Origin: Diospyros lotus
Taxonomy: Eukaryota > Streptophyta > Magnoliopsida > Ericales > Ebenaceae
DNA: 64,000 bases
NCBI RefSeq assembly: GCF_014633365.1
Contig: NC_068347.1
Span: forward strand, 25,646,493 to 25,710,492
Direction of reading: 5' to 3'
This document shows positions 13,619 to 26,800 of the stretch, piece by piece. The translations under genes and the position numbers were made by a program. How positions within the stretch are numbered: the first letter of the stretch is position 1; each line of letters starts with the position of its first letter. The notes below the pieces were generated by a model. It saw only the letters and a list, made by a program, of their open reading frames with translations, was not told the origin of the DNA and did not search any database.

Positions 13619-14818
13619 AAGAGAGAGAGAGAGAGAGAGAGACTTTCCACAATTTCCAAACACAATTAGTTGGGCTGTCATATTGGGAAGCACTAAAATT
13701 TATGTTGACATTAGACTTGCTAACCATTAAGGATTGCATTCCTACCATTTCATAAATATATCATCAATCCTTTTCTTCTTCTTTTTTCTGTACAGCTAAC
13801 GGACACAAGTGTTTTAAATATTTTTGTGATTTTTTAATATAAGTTCACTTAAATCTTAATATATTTTATTAATTACATTTAATATTTATCATACATTCAA
13901 TTTAATCAAAATTTGATAACTCATTTAAGTGTAACCACCCCCCCCCCCCCCCAACACACACACACACACATTGAATTTTCCATAAACAAGACCACATCCA
14001 ATCAATCATTTATGGATCTCTTTAAATTTTATAAAATCATATGAATAATCTCTTCAATTCTTAATTGGCAAGCGAACAGAACACTAAACAAGAAAACTTG
14101 GTCTAATAATATGAAGAATATATATTGAGCATTTAATCGTCATTCATTTTCCTAGCCCATAGCACATAGTATGATGAAGCAGGCGTAACTAATAGATTAT
14201 TAATGCTATCTATTATCATCGTGGTCTTATAATAAAATCACGTGCAGAAAATTAACTATAGAGTGAGATAAGTCTCTATTTTGGGCTTTTGACTAGAAAG
14301 AATAGTTTTCTTATCAAGAAGGTTAAACAGAAGCAGCGGCTTAAGTAGGATTCCACCACTTTCCTCATTTCTTTTTCATTCCATAAATGCTAATTCCAAA
14401 CATAGAGAATAAATGTGAGCTACAACCTCACAACTAACCACATAAATGCATAACCAACATGCTCATGCTCCCTCATCTCAGCAACAACTGGCATATTATT
14501 TATTGATTTCATCTACAATGAAAACGATTAAAGAATTGAACTAATCTTGCATACTACTATAAAAAAAAAAAAAAAATCAAATGATTAAAATAGCAGAATC
14601 AAAACCATGCTTGATTTAGAGAAAGATAAGAAGGGCAATCCAGGGAGGAAAATTACACAGCTTTAGCAAATAATTTAATAAATTTAAATTAAGAGAGAGA
14701 GAGAGAGAGAGAGAGAATCCATAATCAAGACAAAAAAAATGCATATATATTAGCAAATCCTTGCTTTGTGACAGTCATTCCGCAGTAGGCATTTGACATT
14801 TAACTTGAGACAAAAACA
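11651..14818. other. Intergenic region between kinase and RPAC1
   Basis: No gene is supportable. The kinase promoter should lie at the left; a duplicated word (ACCTAATTATATC, about 11766-11791) sits there and contains TATA-like sequence. The rest is AT-rich with (TA)n at 12744-12761 and 13120-13137, the CT/TA/GA hairpin at 13575-13642, a C-homopolymer running into (CA)n at about 13937-13970, and (GA)n at 14694-14716. The RPAC1 3' UTR should lie just left of 14819. Confidence 0.55.
13575..13642. repeat. Compound microsatellite (CT)n(TA)n(GA)n forming a perfect hairpin
   Basis: About 26 bases of CT repeat, about 17 of TA and about 24 of GA follow one another, so the two flanks are reverse complements around a self-complementary centre. 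This is typical of slippage-prone DNA and no function is implied. Confidence 0.9.
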
Positions 14819-17800
14819 TCACGAGAGCTCGGTTATCACACGCTCACACTTGTCTTCCAAAATCTTTACAGCTTCAGTGAACAGCACTTGGGGGGGTAAT
14901 GCTCCCGTCGCCTCTATGGTAACTAGAGAGGTGGGGGGAAACAACAAATATATTTTACAACTTTTATCATCAAAATCTCGCAAAAACATGGCTAAGTTTG
15001 TGTGCAGACACGACCCAAAATATGGAACCCCCCCAACGTATTTAAAGTATATATTAGGTCCCTATTCCAGACAAGATTCAGACAAAAAGCTATTTTCATA
15101 CTTGTAGCGATGGCGAATTGCACATAAAAGTGTAAATGCCACGAGGACTACAGCTGGACGATCTAGCAGTATGTCTGACTAGATCGAATAAGAAAATCTA
15201 TAAAAAAATAAATGAAGGGTCCTCCATGGGAATAAATTTCCGGAGGCGTGGCAAGTTGATGCCTTGAAATCTCTATAGCTGGAATATTGTCTCTTTATAA
15301 TAATAAAGGATAAAGACGGCAAAAAAAAAAGAACACCAAAGCAGACACCTAAACTACATGTGACCTGTCATAAAATGCCTCAGTTATTCCAACATCCATA
15401 TTAGTTAGATCTCTTAGAAGCCCGGGAGGGATAAAGAAAAAGAGTGGTTCCAACCACCAAAATGAAAACCTGTGTTCATTAGTCATTACCAAACATGTTT
15501 TGCCCATAAATTGAAACTTTACTATTACCCATACTCCATCAAGTACAGGCATCAAAGTTCTAGATTTCAATAAGATGTCAAACTCACTGGTCAGACTACA
15601 ATAACGAGGTACATAAATTTGGAAATCTAATGAAGTCTTTCATCCAGCTACACGTGAAGTCCCCACTAGCAAAGTTCTCCGCTTTGCATGGGTTGGGGAA
15701 GGGTTGTTTTTGTTCCCAGCCTTACTCTTTGCTTTGCAAAGAGGCCGTTTACACAACTAGAGCCCATGATCTTTCCCGTCACAAAGAGGAATCTTACTAT
15801 TACTAACAAGGCTCCCACTCTTTAGTTATAGGTGGAGGAAGATAAATTCAATGGCTATCACTTTATATGCTGAGGGGGTTTGAGTGATGCAAACAAAGTC
15901 TAGAAGTGTATTACTTACAGATGAAATGATCTTTCACACGACGTACTGCAACATACTTGTCCCATTCATCCCCGCGAATGCATTCCCTACAAAGTGTACA
16001 AGCTCGTGGTCGAGCCACAGTTGCCCTCCTCTTACCTACATAGCAACCAGACATTAATCAGGACAAGGCAAAAATGTATACATAATTAGCTAATCTACTA
16101 GAGTAGTTCTCACATGTCTCATTCCACACTATGCTGAAAGATAACCAGCATATCATGTCAAGCATTTTGAAGGAGGGAAAAAAATTTGGACCATCTTCTT
16201 GGAGAGAATAAGAATCAATTTACCTTTACCAATATCTTCAATGTCAAATACATTGACAGGGCACTTCTTAACAAGTTCTTCTGCCTTCTTATTTTCAACT
16301 TCCTGCAACAATACAATCTATCCCCAAAAAATAATAATAATAATTACTTTTAACAAAAATCTGGAAATGCATTTTAGACAAAATGCCAGAGAGCCACTAA
16401 ATTAACATTTTTTTATACCTCAGGGAGCATCCTATACCATGCAGTCGCCACAGGGGACCACTTTGCATGTGTTTTACCCATGCCTTTAACAGCATGTGCT
16501 TCCAGCTCAATTTCCTATAAACAGGTTTCACAACATCAAGAGATCTCAAAAATAAATTATGTTTTTCAAGTTGTGCAACTATTTTATTTGTTTTCACCTT
16601 TTTGGGTTGATGACAAAGAAATTTAGATCAATGACCTAAAAAATCTGAAGGAACGTGGGGCCATATGGCAATACAAAGATTAGAAAGAAACACCTACTTA
16701 ATTTGATGAACTACTAGCATCAAGCTTTCATGGGCTAAAATTCTAATTCATCAGAAGAATCAAAATATATAAATGCTAGATCTATAGATAATATCAAGTC
16801 CAGATGATCTCAATCAAAAAATCTTTTTCCTTTTTGGGTAAGTAAAGAAGATGCCATTAGATATTCATTCTTATTACAGCTGGTCTCAGAAGCCTGGATA
16901 AAAGAAAAAGAAAAAGAAAAAGAAAAAGAAAAAAAAGAAAAGAAAAGAAAAGAAGGGTTGATCTAGGTAACCAACCAACTAGACACATAAGATGGGAAAA
17001 GATATATATATATATATACATATAATCTGGCTAAACTAAGAGAAATTAAAACAAGAATTGGAGCCAAGTGAAGTTTATCAAGAACAAAAATCAAAAGTGT
17101 TCATAAATGAGAGGGCAATCGAGAAATTGCATGTTCTATAAATGGATTTTGTCCAATGAAGAAGTGAAACAAGCTACAAAAAAGATAAAGAAAGAACATA
17201 TAGTTGGAATCGATAATATTTGAATAAGAACATGAATGGAAGAAGAAAGCATTTTATGATTAATGAAATTGTTTAGCATGACCCTTAAATTGAGGAAACC
17301 ACTCCAATGCCTATTTATAAAAATAAGATGATATTCAAAATTATGAAAATTATAAAAGTATCAAGCTAATTAGCCATACTATCAAACTTTAGGAGAGGGT
17401 GATTAAGCAAAGATTAAGAGCCTGATTGGATTAGCTCAATTCATCAGAGCTCATAAGCTCTAAAGGCTTATTTGCTAATAAGTTGTTAAAGTGTTCAGAT
17501 AAAATATGCGATAAACTGTCAGTTGTATGGGTATGTGTTTGGTAAAAGAAAAGCTTATAAGATGTTAGAATTATTAAAATGTGCAAAAAGGATAAACCAT
17601 TATTTTAGTAAATAAAGTATCTAAATGCAACTTTTAAATAAGGAGTTTTATTCATTGTACTTTGAGACAAATTACAACATATATTAAGTTTAGTGTAAAA
17701 AATTTATATTTAATTAATAAGTCTCTTAAAATTTTTAATTACACGTTTGACATATTAATTTAAAGAATTTTATAATAATTTATGATTGTGATTTTATTAT

Positions 17801-20800
17801 GACTTTATAATATTTTATGATTTCATAATAATTTTTATGATTTTACAAGTATTCTTATAATGATTTATTATGATTTTATATTGAGGGTGATCTGATCATT
17901 TTCTGGGTCAACAAGAGCTTATTTTAAGTGAGCTTATAAGCTATCAAAAAATAAGCTAACCTCTACCAACTTCTGAAATAAGGTGTTGAAAGAGCTTATT
18001 TGCTGGGTAGCTTGTTAACTCTTCATGATTTGCCAAATAGATAGGAAAAACTTTTAAGCTGTTGAAGAGCTTATAAGCTCCGTTTGACCCAAAATATAAG
18101 CTAAGGCAAACACACTCTTAAGAAGAGAAACAGTATCTCTGAAAGCCAATTTGGTCTTCTGCCTAGTAGATCAACCATGAGATAAATTTGCATACTAAAA
18201 CATCTAAAGAAAAGGATCTAGAGATAAACAAAAGAATTTGCAAATAGTATTCACCGCGTCACAAGCTCACATCCTAAAAGCAATTGTTTTTAGGTGTGGT
18301 TGACCAGCCCAGTATCTTACACACCCCTATAACATTCTATCCCAACCAATGTGGGATGTTACATTCTCCTGCACCTAATTATGTAACACCCTATCATGCT
18401 GGATCTCACTTCCCAAGGAGTGGAAGAGCTCTCCTGACCCAAGTCTACCTTGACTCCAATGTCTCCAACGAGGCCCACAATAATAGTATTAGGAGAGGAA
18501 TGAGGCAATTAGGTCCTTGCTGTATTACCCTTTTTCACGAGTCCCATCCTAAAAGCACTGTTGTTAGGAGTGATTAACCCAAAATCTTGTGTACCCCTAT
18601 GGCATTCATCTCCAATCGATATGGGACATAACAATAAAAAAGATTATGACATGGTCCCCAAAGAAGTTTTGTGGAGAATTTTGAGAAGAGAAGCGTGTGA
18701 ATTGCTTATTTACAAATTATTAGATACATGTACCATTAAGTAAAAAGATGTCTTAAAACTTGTAAAGGAGATACTAAAGTTTTCAGTTCCAATTGAATTT
18801 CATCAAGGATATGCACTGAGCCCTTACCTCTTCACTTTCATAGATAAATTCATAATCACGTCTAAAATGTACCTTGGTGTAATATGAATCCAGTACCAAG
18901 CATAATGCACTGTATTATATACTGCCTAAATTCACCTACTGTTGTGTATTTTGTAATTAATATGTCAAGTAAACATAATTTAACATGAAACTCAAAAGAC
19001 CCTTTTGTTTTCTTTGTGGTAAGCCAATATGGAGTAATCTCAATTCTTGGGCAAAATATGGATCCAAAGCCATAATATGCAAGCTCTCTAGAAGTACCCA
19101 TAAAATCATATATTTTATGTTGTACATGTTTGAGATTTTCCAATACTGATATGAATATGGTTAGGAAGACAACATAGAGTGAAATGGATACACTGTTCAA
19201 GAATCATCAACCTTCAGTCCAATGTCAACAAAGTAGCCTCTAGAGAAGCAAAAACAACCGAATTACCGGAACCAGCATTAAACTAGTTATGAATCTAATT
19301 TTGACACCTTTCTTGGTTGTTTCTCAAGTACCCTAAGTTAACAGAGCCAAGTTTTGGAGAGAATTCAACAATCCCAGTGAATGTTTACAACAGTAACATA
19401 CTTTTTAAGCCCAAATACAACTGGTATGTGAATAGGGAGATAACAGCCATTAAAAACATAAAATTGAAAAGCATATTACCTGGCCTGGTCCAAGTAAATC
19501 TATAAGGATGTCCGGACATGTGGCAATTGGATTTTTTGAAAATTCTGGCAAGGAATCTTGTCTGCAAGTGAATGAAGTGTAGGTCTTTGGTTTTGAGGAT
19601 GAAGTTGAAGTTGGATTTTCTGTGGCCAATGGAAACTCACTCCCATTTGGTAGCCATTTCAAATCTTCTGATTTTACTGCATTTTAGGCCACAAAATTGC
19701 CAACAATAATGCATCTAGGATTCAAAAAGTGACAATAATCAACAGTGGAGAAACATATGAAGCTTTATATATCATGTGAATGAGCACTGACTGTAGACCT
19801 TTAAGACGTGGGCCACCTCGTTCACAACGGATGTGGACTTTGAAAACAATGGTGTTTTTTTCATTAGGCACATCACTTTCTGCAAATGTTAAGGGAATAA
19901 ACTTTTTGATTTACAACCCATATAAACTCACCAGTAACCAGGTATGTGTTAAAGGAATAAATCATCAAATTAACAACAAAGGATAAGATAAAACCTGACA
20001 TATAATCAAACAGACGTGGATCAACCTTGATTGGGATGAGACCCAATCTATGTGCAAGCACTTCATCTTGGACTACAGATGTATTATTTGCAATAAGAAC
20101 CTTTTCAATAGCCATTGTGGGAAGCTGCAATCAAAACAGGAAAAGATAAAAGCTATTTCACAAGCCAAATCTGCCACGAACCTTAAGCTATGTTAATAAA
20201 AGGGGTATCATAGAAGGCCCTGCAGACATAAATATGGGGCAGGTTCATTTCTCTCTCTGTGCATGTGCATCTACTCATCAACATCTAAGACAGTATTAAT
20301 AATTCTTTGCTCTACTAGAAGCAAAGATTCAAAGGTGTAATGAATGAGGAAGGGTAAGAAAGCAGAAACTCCTTTTCTTTTTACAAGTAAGCAAGTAGTG
20401 AAGACTATCAGAACAAAACTTGAAATAGAGACATTGAAATAGATACATTAGTTTATGAAACTCAAGGGAAATAGAAATAGAGAAAGGGAAAATCAGGGGG
20501 GTGAAGTTCAAAAATTTTGATAGCATGTTTCAAATCACAAGCTAACAGATCAAGAAAAATCTGATAGGAATTCTAGGAACATCAGCAGCAACTCAAGATC
20601 TTCATAAATTATTACACAAAAGAGCCATATAATAAAAAATATGGCAAATAATACTGCCCTGAAGATGCTTATCTGATTGCCTTGTAAAATACCTATCTCA
20701 ACAAAACCTTGATCTGGAGCCTCATCTCTAACAATGAATTACAAGGATCCCAAACTAGACCAGAGAAGAGTGAATGTTGTTCCACCGTCGTAAAACATAC

Positions 20801-23800
20801 CTAGTGCTTGAAAGTACAGCTATTTTTACAATATAAATTATAGAGGTTGTAGACTGTTCACTATGCAACGCACTGTATACAAGATTGAAAAGAAGATAAC
20901 AGTAAAATATGAGGGGGGGGGGTTATTGACAAAGCTTCCAATTAGCTGTTTGGTTGTATTTTTTTCCTTTTTTTGTTTAGTTTTTGTTTTAATTAAAAAA
21001 GAGAAAACTTACATGTTACTTAATGCAGAAATATTTGAGAAAAAGAACTCACTTTATGTATCATTCTGATCAGTATAAATATACAGAATACAATCCTGAC
21101 TTTAGGAAACCTACAGCTAATTAGGAAACCTAAACTGAGAAGATACATCTATACTAATTAGGTAACTTACAGCTCCATACAAAGATTTATTCTTTACACA
21201 AAAAGGAAACACGTTGACTTTACAGAATTTACAAAATAAGGAAACTCGGTGATTAGGAAACACACTAATTTAAACAGCTGAAAAAGGATCAATTAGTCAG
21301 CCACCTGTAATCTCCACTCTCCCCTCAAGCTGGGCTGAATATATTGTTCAGACCAAACTTGCAACTCAACTCTTCGAATGTTTTCCTTGGCAATGCTTTA
21401 GTGAGAATGTCTGCAATTTGGTTGTTTGAAGGTGTATAGATGAGTAGGAATACCCCTTTTTCTAGCTTCTCTTTGATGAAGTGCCGGTCAAGTTCCACAT
21501 GTTTTATTCGGTCATGATGCACCGAATTTTTTGCAATGCTAATATCATATTGCTTATCACACATTACCTTTACTGGTTTATCAACATTGATTTTAGATCA
21601 AGTAGTAATCTTCTCAAGAATCTCAACCATATCCCTTCACAAAACCTCATGAGCCATGGCTCTAAACTCAACCTTTGCACTACTTCCAAAAACCACATAT
21701 TGTTTTTTACTACGCCATGTAACAAGATTTCCGCACACATATGAACAGTATCCATAAGTTGATCTTTGGTCTTGAATTAAACCAGCCCAATCTGAATCAC
21801 CATAAATTTCCACATCTCTGCTGGTAGTTTTTCTAAACATCAATCCTTTGCCTGTAGTTAACTTTAGATACTTTAGGATGCAGTATACTACTGCCATGTG
21901 TTCTTCTTCGGAGTCATTTATGAATTGGCTCACCATACTTACAAAAGAAACTTATATCCAGTCTAGTACATGACAGGTATATAAGTTTTCCTACCAATTT
22001 TTGATATCTCCCTTTATCAACCGGAACACTTTCCTTACCAATGTCTAGTTTTGTGGTGGATTCCATCGGAGTGTCAGCTGGTTTACAACCCATCATTCTA
22101 GTTTCATTTAGGAGGTCTAAGATGTACTTCCTTTGGGAGACCGAGATCCCATCTCTTGACCTTGCAACTCCCATTCCTAAGAAATATCTTAGGTTTCCCA
22201 AGTATTTAATTTTGAATTCTTTTGCAAGAACCTCTTTAAGGCATCTCATTTCAGAAAAATCATTTCCTATAATAATAATATCGTCCACATAAACAATGAG
22301 GATGGAAATTTTACCTCCCAAGGTATGTTTGACAAAGAAAGTGTGATCAGCTTGGCATTGAACATATCCATGCTTCCTGACTGCTTTTGTGAATCTTTTG
22401 AACCAGGCTTTAGGTGACTACTTGAGTCCATAAAGTGATCTCCTTAGTTTATAGACCTTGTTCTATGTGGTTTCTAGATCTTCATTTAGAAAAGCATTTT
22501 TTACATCCAATTGGTGGAGTGGCCAATCTAAATTGGCAAAAAGGGAGAGCAATACCCTAATAGTGTTTAATTTAGCAACTAGGGCAAAGGTCTCCTGGTA
22601 ATCTATACCATATGACTGTGTAAAGCCCTTTGTCACTAGACGAGTTTTATATCTTTCAATTTGTCCATCTTCTTTGTACTTTACTGTGAATATCTATTTG
22701 CTGCCCACAGGGGTTTTTCCAGCTGGTAATTTTGTTATGTCCCATGTTTCATTCTTTTCCAAGGTTTGAATTTCCTCAAGAATCGCCTTCTTCCATTTTG
22801 GTTGTTTAAGGGCATCTTGTATATTGCGAGGCACCTGCACCTTGTTTAAACTTAAAACAAATGTACTAAAACTAGATGAAAGACCCTTGTATGAGGTGTA
22901 GTTCTGAATTGGGTGTTTTGTACATGATCTAACCCCCTTTCTCAATGCAATAGGCCAATGTAAATCATCATCAATAGACTTATCATTAGAATTACCTTCT
23001 CTTACCTCCATATTCGAGTCAAGTTCTTGATCAGTGTCTAGACATGTTCGTGGCTCAATCTCTTCTTGATTAGGTTTCCTCTGAGAGTAGACTTGGAGTT
23101 CAATGTTGGTTGTCGATTGCCTAGGTTGTGAAGGATGTTGATCCAGTGGGTTTGGTTGTTGCAGTGGGCTAGGAGTGGTTGGAATATTCCAAAAATGATA
23201 TTCCTGAGAGTTATTTAGAGGTTCCTCCCCCTAAATATCAATTTTGGAATAATTGGGTTGATTTTTAAAGAGGATTACATCCATTGAGGTAGAACCATTT
23301 GTGTTCAGAAGAATAACATTTGTAACCTTTTTTATAGGGAGAATAGCCAAGAAATATGCATTTAATGGATTTGGGATCAAGTTTGATGCAGAATTGGTGA
23401 TGAATATGGACAAAAGTAGAACAACCAAACACTTTTAGGGGAATGTTTGAGATAACCCAAGAGTGAGGGAATGATTGGAGAAGAATCTGACTAGGAGTTT
23501 GATCATTAAGGACTTGTGAGCAAAGGTGGAGCCACATATGGTAATAGCCCACCCTAAATTTCTATTTTTTTTAGTTAGTTAAAAATTAATTATTAAAAAT
23601 AATTAAGAAATAATAGACAAAAGTCACAAAACATATTCAACATGCCATCCAAAAGCCTTCACTCTCCACCTCTTTCACTTCATTGGTCTCTCATCATTCT
23701 CTTTCACTGTCGCTAATCAATCAAAATTGGTCGCTAGATGCTGGTCAACGGTAGTGTTTTCTCCTTCTTCAGCATCTATTTTTCTATTTTGGATGTTTTG

Positions 23801-26800
23801 AAGAGATTTAGGACTAAATTTTAGGGCTTTTCAAAAAAAATTAGGGGCTTAAGGTTGGGGCTTTTTTTGAAGAATTTAGGGACTGAATTTTGGGGCTATT
23901 TTGAAGGATTTATGGACTGATTTTTTTAGGGTTTTTTGAAGTATTTAGGGACTGATTTTTTGCGACATTTTTAAGAATTTTAGAATTGCAATTTGAAGGA
24001 TTCTTAAAGGATTTTGGAACTACATTTTGAGGCATTCTTGAAAGATCTTGGGTTTGTTTTTTTTTTTTTTTTTTTTGGCATTCGTGAAGATTTTGTTGGT
24101 AGCCTAGTAGGAAGATGGCAGTAGCTTTCTGCCTTTCATGCTCATTCAGTCATTCCTCCACTTACCTCTCCATCAAATGCCAAGACAGCTATTTTGAGAT
24201 TGTCTATTGGGATTGTAAGTTGGATTGTAATATTTGAGATTGTTTAGTTGTGCATATTGAAAAGAATACATTTAATGAAATTGATAATGAAACAAGCAAA
24301 AAAACAGAATGCTTGATTAATTCATTCTAGAGGAATAGATAAGAATATATACACAAGGGTGCCTTATCTTATCTCCTATAATTTAGGAGAAGATTTAGGA
24401 TTCTTTATCTCCTAAAAACTAGGAACAAACCAAACTTAAAATTACAAACTTTAAATATAAATTTACAACTACTACTCTACAAGGATAATGACTTGTACTT
24501 ATCTTATCAATCTCTTATTTTAAATTTCAAATCTTCTTGATCACATCCAACACTCCCCCTCAAGCTTAGGAATAAATGCAAGTCATTCCTAGCTTGACTA
24601 TTAGAGATTCGAACCCAGGTTTCATCATAACTTTTGTGAACACATTTGCAATTTGATCCATGGTTGGAACATAGGATAGAATTATTCCCCCCTTCCTCAA
24701 TTTCACACTTTATAAAATTCTTGTCAATCCTTACATGTTTCATATAATCATGTTGGACAGGATTTCTCACAATACTAATAGCAAACTTACTATCAATACC
24801 CTTGTAGGTTGAGTCAAATGTATCCTTAGGTCCTCCATTAACCTTTCTAACCAAATTACCTCACAAATGCCTTGGGCTATTTGCTCAAAATTATGCCTCA
24901 ACACTACTGCGAACCACCACTAATTGCTTTTTACTTCTCCAGGTCACAATATTTCCCCATTCCTTAATGCAATAACCAGTTGTTGAAGAGCATGACCAAT
25001 CTACATCAACAAACCCTTCAATTTCTCATTACTTGGTTTTTTTAAGCATCAACCATTTCCCAGGTGACCTTTTTAGATATCTAAGCACATGAAACACAGC
25101 ATTCTTATGCTTCTTTGTAGGAGCATGCATGTATTAACTGATCTTGCTTACCACGTAAGTTATGTTGGGCATGGTAAGAGACAAATAGATCAATCTACCC
25201 ACTAGTCTTTGGTATCTCTCTTTTTCAATTGGTATATCATCATTCTGCTCTTCAAATTTCCAGCCCTTGTCTAATGGGATACCCTCTGGTCTACATGTCA
25301 GCATACCCATGTCCTTGAGTAAATCCACAATGTACTTTCTTTGAGAGATAAATAAGTCTTCCTTGCTTCTACCCACCTCCATTCCTAGGAAGTACCTCAT
25401 GAGTCCTAGGTCTTTCACCTCAAACTCAGCTCTCAATTGCTCTTTCAGTATCTTGATACCTTGCTCATCATCATTTGTTACAATGATATCATCAACATAG
25501 ACAATTAGTATAGACTTTCCTCCATTTTTTGTGGTTTTGATAAACAAAGTATGGTCAGCCTATCCTTGTTTATATCCAAGTCAGATTAAGGTTATGCTAA
25601 ATTTCTTAAACCAAGCCCGAGGTGACTACTTCAAACCATACAGAGATTTCTTCAATTTACAAACCTTTCCTCCACAGCTCGTTTCATCTTCAAAGCCTGG
25701 TGGAATTTTCATGTAGATCTCCTCATCTAAGTCCCCATTAAGAAATGCATTTTTTATATCAAACTGAAACAAAGGTCAATCCAAATTTACAGCAATTGAG
25801 AGTATTACCCAAATAGAATTGAGTTTAGCTATAGGGGCAAAGGTTCTTTCATAGTCTATCCCATAGGTTTGAATAAGCCCTTGTGCCACTAACCCTGCCT
25901 TATACCTTTCAATACTACCATCTGCATTGTGCTTGATGGTAAACACCCATTTGCATCCCACAGTTCTCTTATCTAGGGGTAATTCAATTATACCCCAAGT
26001 GTGGTTTCCAACCAAGGCCTTCATTTCTTCCATCACAGCTACTTTCCACTTAGGATCTCCCATAACTCCTTGAATATTTTTATGAATTTCAGCACTGTCA
26101 AGCCTTGCAATAAATGCTCTAAGTTGAGGAGACACTTTTGCATAAGTTAAATAATTGGACAAAGGATATTTAGGATGTTTAACACAAGATCTTACACCCT
26201 TTTGGAGAGCTATAGGTACTGCCCAATCTAGCCCATCATCTTGAATAGAACCACTGGGTTGATCCTCAGTTTCTTCTATTAATTCAACATCATTCCCTGT
26301 TAAATCAACACCTGCTTTATTGTCTTCTAATAGACCATTATCGAGGGAGGATGATTGACCTTGCTGGACTTCAAATAAACCTTTAGGTCTTCGGGAAAAC
26401 ACAAGCCAGGGAGGACTGGTAAGCTGTTGAGTTTGAGACTGAGGAGATAGGGTGCACAGGTTTAGAGATGGGTGACTGAATAGGAGTTGGAGAAATTGGC
26501 TTAGGGCCTATTGCTGACAGTATCTTATCAGGGATTAATTCTCCCCCTTGAGAAGATTCTGGCAGTAGGGGAGGAAGAAATGAAGAAACCAAAAGGGGAT
26601 CAGCAGGATTGGTTTGAGAACCAGTGTGTGAATAATAGGCAAGATCCTCATAGAAAGTGACATCGGTAAAGGTATAAAACCGCCGATTGATGGGACAATA
26701 ACACTTATAGCCCTTTTGCGAAGGAGAGTAGCCAATAAAAACACATTTTAGGGCTTTTGGATCTAATTTTGTTCGAGACACACTGTGATTGTGAACATAC

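Noticed and set aside
13575..13642. Regulatory hairpin
   Set aside because: The perfect stem is fully explained by adjacent CT, TA and GA microsatellites.
18340..18420. Cassandra-type 5S rRNA-bearing element
   Set aside because: A few words recall 5S-like text, but I could not match the A box, intermediate element or C box in order.
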